DNA of 64,000 bases, taken from NCBI GenBank assembly GCA_024809215.1, contig JANUBW010000013.1:1-64000 (forward strand), given 5' to 3'. Every line of letters begins with the position of its first letter. Position 1 is the stretch's first letter. The stretch is from Niastella sp. OAS944. GTDB taxonomy: Bacteria; Bacteroidota; Bacteroidia; Chitinophagales; Chitinophagaceae. Below the pieces are notes generated by a model that saw only the letters and a list, made by a program, of their open reading frames with translations, searched no databases and had not been told where the DNA came from. Below are positions 31,305 through 38,680 of this stretch, one piece after another. The position numbers were made by a program, and so were the translations under genes.

Positions 31305-34199
31305 TTATCCCGAAATAGATATCAGAAAGTCGTACAGGCTGGTTTCATTACTTGTTAGCCCCAGTTTTTTGCGCAGGCGGTACCGGCCGGTTTCTACACC
31401 CCTTATTGAAATGCTCATCAGGTGGGCAATTTCCTTACTGGTTAAATTCAGCCGCAGGTAGGCGGCCATTTTTAATTCGGTGGGGGAAAGGTCGGGATAT
31501 TGTTCCTTTAGCTTTTTCAAAAAATTGGAGTGTACCTGGTCGAAGTGATCGGTGAATTGCTCCCATTCCTGGGTAACATCCAACTCGCTGTCGATAAGGC
31601 GAATGATCTTTTGCAGTTCTTTTGATGCCGGCTTCAGCTCTTCATTGTTTTTAAAGGTATTCAGGTCGTCCTTCACTTTTGAAAAGATCTCCATTTTACG
31701 CACCAGGTTCATGGCTGTGGAGGCCAGCTGAGAATTTTTATGTTCTATATCGGCCTGAAGCTTTTCATTCTTTAATTCAATGATCTCTTTTTCCCTTTTG
31801 CCCATTTGCAATTCGTGCATTATTTGCAACTGCTTTTGCTCTTCGGCATAACGTTGTTGTTGCTGTAGTAATTTAAGCGCCTCACGTTTGCGGTACTTGT
31901 GTTGTTGATTTTTATAGAACCAGTACAAAATAGCGAACAGTAACACAGCATACAGCAGGTATGCCCACCAGGTACGATACCAGGGCGGTAAAATGGTAAA
32001 AGTAAAACTGGCAACCGGCGATTCGTTATCAAGATAGTTGCGGCTCTTTGCCTGAAAAACATATTTGCCGGGTGGTAAATTGGTATACTCCTTATCGGTT
32101 TTGCGGCCCCAGGCGCTCCAGTCTTTATCGAACCCTTTTAAAAAATAACTATACGTGGTTGTTTGCTGGCCGTAGGCAATGGCACTGCATTCAAAATGTA
32201 ATGAGTTGGCGGCGTACGCAATATCGGGAATAACCGGCTGATCGTAACCGCCATAGATCACGTCTTCCATTTTGGCATCAACCTGTACCTTTCTTATAAG
32301 CGTGGTAAGCTTATACCTGCTTTTTTTATACCGTGCATAATTTATATGGAAGAAACCTTTTTCGGCAGCTATTAATACGTTGTTACTATCAATGATGTTG
32401 ATATTCTCAAATCCATTGCTCATGATCTTATCATCGAGCTCAGGCAGGTACGTGATATTGTAATTCCCGTTGCGGGGTTCGGCAACCCCTACCCTTTTAC
32501 GGCTGCAAAACCAAATGTTGCCAAACTTATCGTCTTTTAAATAATCGATAGGTGTATCACCAAAGATTTTTTTAAAATAAACCGAAGGAACAAAATCATT
32601 GCTGGCATCATCAAACTCAAAAATGCCATTATCGGTAGTGAGTACCATTCTGCCGGCAACTCTATACAGGTGGTTGTGGTTTTGCGAAAGGATCTTTTTC
32701 TTATCGGGATAATTGGTAACAACCGGTTGTTTCTTTTCATTGAAAGAAACCATGTACAAGCCTTTGTATGGATGTATTGCCCATATGATATTTTTATTCT
32801 TTACCACATAACGGGCCGATTCAAAAGTTACCTGGTCGTTTGAAGAGGTGATGCGCCCGTTGCTATAGTTATAAAAATTAATCCCATTATAGGTGCCGGC
32901 AATGATCACCGAAGAGGGAACGCTGTCGTATAAAGGAACAAAGATCCAGAAGCCGGTGCGTTTATCAAGTAAGCTGGCTTTGTTATCATTGACTATAAAT
33001 GCCGATTGGCTATGCCCCATCAGTAACTGCCCGTTCACCTCCGACACATTCCATACCTGGCCCTTTGAATTTTCAACCAGTGAAAATGAACTTTTGGTAT
33101 AGCTGATGTCATTATCACCGCCGGCCAGATCGGCTTTGTACAAACCGGTAGCTACGCCCAGGTACAGCCGATTATTATGAATAATAGATGTGTAGCCGGT
33201 ATTGCGGTCGATGGGTTCGGGAAAAATATTCTTGATAGCATTGCTGTAAGAAACGAGGTCAATACCATTATCGAGGCCAAGCCAAAGGTTTTTATCCCTG
33301 TCTACAAACAGGCTCAATACATTGTTATTCTGAATGCCTTCGCTTTTTGTAAGGCGTTGTATAAAATTCCCCTTTCTGTCAATAACAATACAACCACCTA
33401 TATTGGTGTTCAGTGCAATTTTATCGGGCGACAGCAGACAGGCGCCGAAAATGTTTTTAGCGGCAATGTCTTTAATATCGGGGCTTGTAAAAGCTGTTAC
33501 GGTATCCTTTTTCAAAATAAATAATCCATGCGCAACGGATGTTAGCATCAGGCTATCGTTACCAAGATCTACTACCGCTTTTAATTGTATGCCCTGGGGC
33601 AAGGCGCCAACCTTTATTCGCGGCACCCATGTTCCATCCTTATAGTATAACAATCCCTTTTGGTATTCATATGCCAGCAATTGTTCATTGGCATAACCTA
33701 AAAAGCCCCAGTAAACACTAGCATACGACCTCAATACGCCATTCGTATATTCGAATATTCTTTTGTTTGAGTGGAAGAAAACGTGTTGCTGAACGATCTT
33801 AATAGCCCATACATCGGCAAAGTCGTTATCGGTCTTTTGTAGCTGTTTCCGCAGGGAAGTATACTCCAGTTCGCCGCGATTATTGGGTGAGAAATAACCA
33901 AATTCCTGTTGGCCGCCAATATAAATCCTATTGCTTTTATCAATAGCCACCGAACGTACAATGGTAGCGTTGGGAATTGGATAGGTGCGCCAGAAGGTAC
34001 CATCAAAACTCAGCAGCCCATTGTTATTGGCAAAATACATGATACCGTAGCTATCCTGCGCAATGCCCCAGTTTTGGCGACCGGCATTGTATTCCTGTTT
34101 AAAGTAGTTGGTAATATTAGGAATACCAATGGTATTTTGAGCGCATACGATCTGTCTCAATATCAACAGGGTAATAAGCAGACATACTTTTTTCATCAT
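31305..34199 (-). CDS. Propeller / Y_Y_Y membrane sensor with LuxR-type HTH
   Basis: 964 aa. A signal peptide (MMKKVCLLITLLILRQIVCAQ) leads into a large extracytoplasmic domain of reg_prop-like blades (NNNGLLSFDGTFWRTYPIP; NNVLSLFVDRDKNLWLGLDNGIDLVS; KFGNIWFCSRKRVG). A Y_Y_Y domain follows (TTYSYFLKGFDKDWSAWGRKT, then YTNLPPGKYVFQAKSRN), one transmembrane helix (744-762), a coiled coil (about 765-880), and a LuxR-type helix-turn-helix at 905-964 (SPTELKMAAYLRLNLTSKEI, RGVETGRYRLRKKLG). There is no histidine kinase or receiver, so this is a one-protein membrane-bound transcription factor. It is upstream of and on the same strand as the GH5/PL14 genes, which it may control. Confidence 0.9.
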   Translation of the reverse strand: MMKKVCLLITLLILRQIVCAQNTIGIPNITNYFKQEYNAGRQNWGIAQDSYGIMYFANNNGLLSFDGTFWRTYPIPNATIVRSVAIDKSNRIYIGGQQEFGYFSPNNRGELEYTSLRKQLQKTDNDFADVWAIKIVQQHVFFHSNKRIFEYTNGVLRSYASVYWGFLGYANEQLLAYEYQKGLLYYKDGTWVPRIKVGALPQGIQLKAVVDLGNDSLMLTSVAHGLFILKKDTVTAFTSPDIKDIAAKNIFGACLLSPDKIALNTNIGGCIVIDRKGNFIQRLTKSEGIQNNNVLSLFVDRDKNLWLGLDNGIDLVSYSNAIKNIFPEPIDRNTGYTSIIHNNRLYLGVATGLYKADLAGGDNDISYTKSSFSLVENSKGQVWNVSEVNGQLLMGHSQSAFIVNDNKASLLDKRTGFWIFVPLYDSVPSSVIIAGTYNGINFYNYSNGRITSSNDQVTFESARYVVKNKNIIWAIHPYKGLYMVSFNEKKQPVVTNYPDKKKILSQNHNHLYRVAGRMVLTTDNGIFEFDDASNDFVPSVYFKKIFGDTPIDYLKDDKFGNIWFCSRKRVGVAEPRNGNYNITYLPELDDKIMSNGFENINIIDSNNVLIAAEKGFFHINYARYKKSRYKLTTLIRKVQVDAKMEDVIYGGYDQPVIPDIAYAANSLHFECSAIAYGQQTTTYSYFLKGFDKDWSAWGRKTDKEYTNLPPGKYVFQAKSRNYLDNESPVASFTFTILPPWYRTWWAYLLYAVLLFAILYWFYKNQQHKYRKREALKLLQQQQRYAEEQKQLQIMHELQMGKREKEIIELKNEKLQADIEHKNSQLASTAMNLVRKMEIFSKVKDDLNTFKNNEELKPASKELQKIIRLIDSELDVTQEWEQFTDHFDQVHSNFLKKLKEQYPDLSPTELKMAAYLRLNLTSKEIAHLMSISIRGVETGRYRLRKKLGLTSNETSLYDFLISISG

Positions 34200-34353
34200 C
34201 AGCAGCAGATCATTTGGGCAATAAAAATAAAGACTTTACCAATACCGGCAATATGCGGGGAAAACTTGGGAAGACGGATAAACTTAATCGGAAATTCTTA
34301 CAATTAATAGCCTTTAATGTGCGAATTTTATTTACACATTAAAACCTTCCTAC

Positions 34354-35736
34354 ATGCGGGTGTATAAAAAGGTGCTTCGTATTGTTCTGTTGATGCTGGC
34401 TGTAACCCTGGCTTATGGCGTTTGGTATTGCTGGCGGGCGTTTCCGATAATCAGCGGTTTTGGCGCAAAGAATCTGGCCTCCGCTGTCTTTCTGCAACAT
34501 CGCAATCCCGATAGTGTAATTAAACAGGAGTTATCGTTCTTCCCGGTGTCATACGCCAGCTATGATATTAATACAACCGACAGTTCTGTTACCGCTTCGG
34601 TATTGGGACTGGCCAAAAGCAAAGCTATTTACAGAACAGGTATTGGATGTACGCTGGTAAATGATCTTTCTGAAGCGGAGATCAGGAAACAACATTTTGC
34701 TATACCCCAGCCGCCATTACAAAACAGGGATACTATTGCCTGGCCATATGGTGAAATGATCACAGATGCCCCACCGGCAGCAATTGATACCCTTCAATTG
34801 AATCGCGCTATTGATAATGCCATGCAGGCAACCAGCAAAAAAGGACAGCCGGCTTATACGCGTGCCTTCCTGGTGGTGTATGATGGAAAAATTGCTGGCG
34901 AGCGCTATGCACCCGGTTTTGATAAGAATTCGCGATTAATTGGCTGGTCGATGAGTAAAAGTTTGACCGCCGCCGTTATAGGCGTACTGGTAAAAGCCGG
35001 CAAATTAAATCCCGATGCGCCGGCCCCCGTGCCTGAATGGAAGGGCACCGATAAAGAAAAGATCACCCTGAAAGAATTGTTACAGCAAACAACGGGGCTC
35101 GACTGGACCGAAGATTACGGCGCACCCAGCGAAGCTACCAATATGTTGTTTAAGCAAAGCGACATGGGCGCATTTACCGCTAAATTACCTTTAAAGTATC
35201 AACCGGGCAGTCTGTTCTACTATTCAAGCGGCAACGCCAATATTCTAAGCCGTATTATTCGCCAAACGGTGGGCGACTCCGTTTATTCGGCCTTTCCCTA
35301 TAAGGCATTATTTCATAAAATAAATATGTATTCGCTGTTGCTTGAGCCCGATGCCTCCGGTACCTATGTTGGGTCTTCTTATAGTTATGCTACCGCCCGC
35401 GATTTTGCACGCTTTGGATTACTCTATTATAACAACGGCGTTTGGAATGGTGAGCAGTTGTTACCCGAAAACTGGGTGCAGCAAAGCATTCAACCCGCAA
35501 CCGCCAACCAACAAAAACGCTACGGATACCAGATCTGGCTGAATGGTGCCGATGACAAAGACCCATCAAAACGCTGGTTTCCCGATGCCCCGGCTGATAT
35601 GTACTTTGCCGACGGTTTTGGCGGTCAGAACGTTTTCATAATTCCTTCTAAAAAACTGATCGTTGTACGCCTGGGCGTTAAAACAATTGATGAAAATAAA
35701 TATCTTGGGGAAGTGATCAGGTCGATCAAAAACTAA
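34354..35736 (+). CDS. Serine hydrolase of the beta-lactamase class C / PBP superfamily
   Basis: 460 aa. A single N-terminal hydrophobic segment (residues 7-25) acts as anchor or uncleaved signal. The catalytic SxxK is S199-MS-K202 in LIGWSMSKSLTAAVIG, the YxN-like motif is YSSGN in FYYSSGNANILSRI, and GFGGQNVFIIPS near the C-terminus replaces the KTG box. The fold is that of EstB/AmpC-like esterases and D-aminopeptidases, so it may be an esterase or peptidase rather than a true beta-lactamase. It forms an operon with the next gene, 3 bp away. Confidence 0.88.
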   Translation: MRVYKKVLRIVLLMLAVTLAYGVWYCWRAFPIISGFGAKNLASAVFLQHRNPDSVIKQELSFFPVSYASYDINTTDSSVTASVLGLAKSKAIYRTGIGCTLVNDLSEAEIRKQHFAIPQPPLQNRDTIAWPYGEMITDAPPAAIDTLQLNRAIDNAMQATSKKGQPAYTRAFLVVYDGKIAGERYAPGFDKNSRLIGWSMSKSLTAAVIGVLVKAGKLNPDAPAPVPEWKGTDKEKITLKELLQQTTGLDWTEDYGAPSEATNMLFKQSDMGAFTAKLPLKYQPGSLFYYSSGNANILSRIIRQTVGDSVYSAFPYKALFHKINMYSLLLEPDASGTYVGSSYSYATARDFARFGLLYYNNGVWNGEQLLPENWVQQSIQPATANQQKRYGYQIWLNGADDKDPSKRWFPDAPADMYFADGFGGQNVFIIPSKKLIVVRLGVKTIDENKYLGEVIRSIKN

Positions 35737-35739
35737 TGT

Positions 35740-36342
35740 ATGATACTCTTCTTTCTTTTAACCACAGGGTTGTTTTTTCTATTTATTGTTTTACTCTTTG
35801 TTGGCATTGTAAAAAAGCGTAGAAGGCCTATATATATATCCCTGGTCTTTTTCCTGCTGGCCATACCTGCCGGTCTTTATACCAGCTTTTTGTTTGCCCA
35901 AAAAGCTTACAAAAAAATAAAGACTACCAAAATTGACAATCCGTTCAAACGCACCGGAATGGAAATGTATACGGCCGTGCTTGGCAAACCCGAAACAAAC
36001 TGCGTAACGGTCATCAATAGCCAGGATGCGTATATACCCAGAATTGACTGTTGTATTTGGCTTGAATTTATCACCTGCCCCAAGGAGCTGGCACGTATTA
36101 TTGCTTACAACAAACTTAAAGCCGAAGAAACGGGCAACTGGTATGAGGGTGATAAAGATAGCGCAACAGTAATTGATGAAATTCCTAATTATAGTCCAAG
36201 GCCAACATGGTTTGAACCCAAAAACCTGGGTGCAGGTTATAAAAGGGCACGTAAATGGAACCCTGATGACCCCAATCATGACCTCATCCTTTTGTTTTCA
36301 AAAGACAGCACCCACGCCTATTATTGCGATATGGCAGAATAA
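35740..36342 (+). CDS. Membrane protein of unknown function downstream of the serine hydrolase
   Basis: 200 aa. Two hydrophobic segments at about 3-23 and 31-53 are separated by KKRRRP. The rest is a soluble domain with NPFKRTGMEMYTAVLGKPETNCVTVINSQDAYIPRIDCC, and DKDSATVIDEIPNYSPRPTWFEP near the end. The two cysteines of IDCCIW and CPKEL may form disulfides. No family recognised. 3 bp after the serine hydrolase stop, so it is very likely co-translated with it; a tether or partner of the hydrolase is a guess. Confidence 0.7.
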   Translation: MILFFLLTTGLFFLFIVLLFVGIVKKRRRPIYISLVFFLLAIPAGLYTSFLFAQKAYKKIKTTKIDNPFKRTGMEMYTAVLGKPETNCVTVINSQDAYIPRIDCCIWLEFITCPKELARIIAYNKLKAEETGNWYEGDKDSATVIDEIPNYSPRPTWFEPKNLGAGYKRARKWNPDDPNHDLILLFSKDSTHAYYCDMAE

Positions 36343-36479
36343 CCCGTTTGCAATTGTTTGAATTTTGCAAGTTTTTGTTTGATTCGTGTAAAGTATTGGC
36401 TTTGCGGTTGTTGTAATTTTATAAGGTGAAGCAGTAAAAGTGAGCTTGTGAATACATACAATTTGCTTAAATTTAATAT

Positions 36480-37379
36480 ATGGGCAAAACAGAGACGCTG
36501 GAAGATTTTTACCGCCAGAAAATGAACTGGTTACCCGATAACCTGAAACAGGATATAGGTCATTTTAATGTATTCAGGGTAGAAGACTGTGTGGGACAGG
36601 GCAAAACGCCCGTAGCTTATGCCCGCCGTGATTATTATAAGATAGCCCTTATGCAGGGCCCCTATGCATACCACTATGCCGATAAAAGTCTGGAGGTGAC
36701 AGGTTCAACCCTCATCTTTTTCAATCCGAATGTACCGTATACATTCGAACCGCTCACCGAAGATCCCAAGGGGCTTTTTTGCATTTTTAAGGAAGCGTTT
36801 TTTACAGAAAAAATTCGTGGTGGTATTAAAGACCTGCCCATGTTCATTGCAGGCAACAAACCCAGCTACGTATTAAATAAAACGCAGGATAAATTTGTGG
36901 CGCAGATATTTGAGAAGATGATCGACGAAATAAAGGGTGATTATGTTTTCAAATATGATCTTATTCGCAACTACATAATGGAAATGATCCATTATGCTTT
37001 GAAAATGCAACCTACAGAAACCCTGTATCAACACATTGATGCGAATGCACGTATTACAGCAGTGTTTACGGAGTTGCTTGAACGGCAGTTCCCTATTGAA
37101 TCGCCCAATCAACGATTCACTTTACGTTCGGCCCGCGATTTTGCCGATCAGTTAGCAGTGCATGTAAACCACCTCAACCGCGCCATACGATTAACAACTG
37201 GCAAAACCACTACTGAACATATCTTTGAAAGGCTTACCAGCGAAGCGAAAACATTACTTAAACATACCAACTGGAATATTTCAGAGATTGGGTATAGTTT
37301 AGGTTTCGAGGAGCCGGCGCATTTTAATCATTTTTTCAAAAAACAAACCAGTATGACGCCTTCGGCTTATCGGAACTAA
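36480..37379 (+). CDS. AraC-family transcriptional regulator
   Basis: 299 aa. The N-terminal cupin-like sensor domain includes YYKIALMQGPYAYHYADKSLEVTGSTLIFFNPN, so an arm/jelly roll effector domain is likely. The C-terminal double helix-turn-helix starts at about 200 (TLRSARDFADQLAVHVNHLNRAIRLTTGKTT) with the second HTH WNISEIGYSLGFEEPAHFNHFFKKQTSMTPSAYRN, a textbook AraC signature. It is 388 bp upstream of the SDR gene on the same strand, and the two are a common regulator/oxidoreductase pairing in this phylum (inference). Confidence 0.94.
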   Translation: MGKTETLEDFYRQKMNWLPDNLKQDIGHFNVFRVEDCVGQGKTPVAYARRDYYKIALMQGPYAYHYADKSLEVTGSTLIFFNPNVPYTFEPLTEDPKGLFCIFKEAFFTEKIRGGIKDLPMFIAGNKPSYVLNKTQDKFVAQIFEKMIDEIKGDYVFKYDLIRNYIMEMIHYALKMQPTETLYQHIDANARITAVFTELLERQFPIESPNQRFTLRSARDFADQLAVHVNHLNRAIRLTTGKTTTEHIFERLTSEAKTLLKHTNWNISEIGYSLGFEEPAHFNHFFKKQTSMTPSAYRN

Positions 37380-37387
37380 TGATGTGT

Positions 37388-37610
37388 GTGAAGTTGAAAA
37401 GTTGATAAAGGAAATACAATAAGTTAAAAAGTATAAATACAATAGTCGGTCCCGCCTTTGGCGGGGCCTTTTTGTTTTAGTACGCTGCTCTTCACAACTG
37501 AATAACTGAACAACTCGCTAACTGAACAACTCCTCTATCAACTCCATCAACTATATCAACTTTTCAACTTCCCGGTCAACCTGCCAACTTGTTAACTTGT
37601 CAACTCCCTA
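37388..37610. repeat. Octamer/nonamer arrays around a terminator
   Basis: The left block contains gaagttgaaaagttgata (37390-37407). Its exact 18-nt reverse complement tatcaacttttcaacttc is at 37554-37571, within a long right block (37490-37605) of aactgaat, aactgaac, aactcgct, aactgaac, then catcaacta, tatcaactt, ttcaactt, ggtcaacct, gccaacttgttaacttgtcaact. The terminator at 37448-37478 lies between them. Confidence 0.75.
37448..37478 (+). terminator. Terminator after the AraC-type gene
   Basis: ggtcccgcc-ttt-ggcggggcc is a 9-bp stem (one G-U) with tail ctttttgtttt. It is 68 bp past the AraC stop codon. Confidence 0.8.
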
Positions 37611-37706
37611 CTTACATTAATCAAACAAACTAACCTTCACCCCAAAGTGTTTGAATTATACAATTACTTGTTTGAAACCGATAATAACCAACACTCACAC
37701 TCATTC

Positions 37707-37714
37707 TATCTTTG
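37707..37714 (+). promoter_or_regulatory. Probable -7 box of the SDR gene
   Basis: TATCTTTG matches TAnnTTTG and would put the start point about 45 bp before the SDR ATG. No standard -33 element is obvious. Confidence 0.4.
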
Positions 37715-37767
37715 TGTCATCAGTTCATGAACGAAACAAAACTTACAACAATCAAATAAAAACTTTT

Positions 37768-38607
37768 ATGAAAAATAAAATATGGTTTGTAACCGGCGCC
37801 TCTAAAGGTTTGGGGCTGGCTCTTGTAAAAAAATTGTTATCATCCGGTTATCGCGTTGCCGCTACCTCACGTAACGTAAACGATCTTAAAAAAGCGGTGG
37901 ACGCAGGCAGCGAATCATTTCTGCCCCTGGCGGTTGATCTGAAAAATGAAAGCAGTGTTGAAAATGCTATCAAAGAAACCGTATCGCATTTTGGTTCCAT
38001 TGATGTAATAGTAAACAATGCAGGTTATGGTTTGGTAGGCAGTCTGGAAGAATTAACAGACGCAGAGGTGCGTGAGAATTTTGATGTGAATGTTTTTGGG
38101 GTATTAAATGTGATCAGAAAAGCAATGCCTTTTCTGCGCAAACAAAAATCGGGTCATATCTTTAACATCGCTTCTATTGGTGGTTTCACCGGTAATTTCC
38201 CCGGCTTTGGCAGCTATACTGCTACTAAATTTGCAATGCATGGATTTTCAGAATCACTGGCTGCAGAAGCAAAACCCTTCGGTGTTCATGTAACAATAGT
38301 ATCACCAGGGTATTTCAGAACCGAGTTCCTCGATGCTTCACTGGGTGTTCCTAAAAATGAAATAGCAGATTACAAACTGGTACGCGATGTTCAAACACTT
38401 CACCAGAATGAGATCAACTATAAACAAGCTGGCGACCCGGTTAAAGCAGCTGCAGTAATGATAGAGATTGCAGAACAAACTACACCGCCATTACATGTGT
38501 TTCTCGGCAGAGATTCATATCAACTTGCTGAGCAAAAGATCAAATTGATACAGGAAGATATGGCAGCAGTAAAAGAGCTGGCTACATCAACCGATCATGA
38601 ACAATAG
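37768..38607 (+). CDS. SDR-family oxidoreductase
   Basis: 279 aa from ATG 37768; 39 further codons are open upstream but carry no conserved sequence. Classical short-chain dehydrogenase: NAD(P)-binding TGASKGLG at 9-16, NNAGYG, the catalytic Ser in ASIGGFTGN and the Tyr-x3-Lys of SYTATKFAMHG. SPGYFRTEFLD closes the binding pocket. The substrate is not predictable. The AraC-type gene upstream is a likely regulator. Monocistronic between two terminators. Confidence 0.92.
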   Translation: MKNKIWFVTGASKGLGLALVKKLLSSGYRVAATSRNVNDLKKAVDAGSESFLPLAVDLKNESSVENAIKETVSHFGSIDVIVNNAGYGLVGSLEELTDAEVRENFDVNVFGVLNVIRKAMPFLRKQKSGHIFNIASIGGFTGNFPGFGSYTATKFAMHGFSESLAAEAKPFGVHVTIVSPGYFRTEFLDASLGVPKNEIADYKLVRDVQTLHQNEINYKQAGDPVKAAAVMIEIAEQTTPPLHVFLGRDSYQLAEQKIKLIQEDMAAVKELATSTDHEQ

Positions 38608-38628
38608 TTTTACATGGCTGTATAAAGC

Positions 38629-38668
38629 AAAAGCCTCCCAAATGCATTCGGGAGGCTTTTGTATTTTT
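38629..38668 (+). terminator. Terminator after the SDR gene
   Basis: 11-bp perfect stem aaaagcctccc/gggaggctttt (38629-38639, 38650-38660) with a 10-nt loop and T-rich tail. It is also positioned to serve the convergent minus gene at 38681. Confidence 0.85.
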
Positions 38669-38680
38669 TAAGTGTATGGT

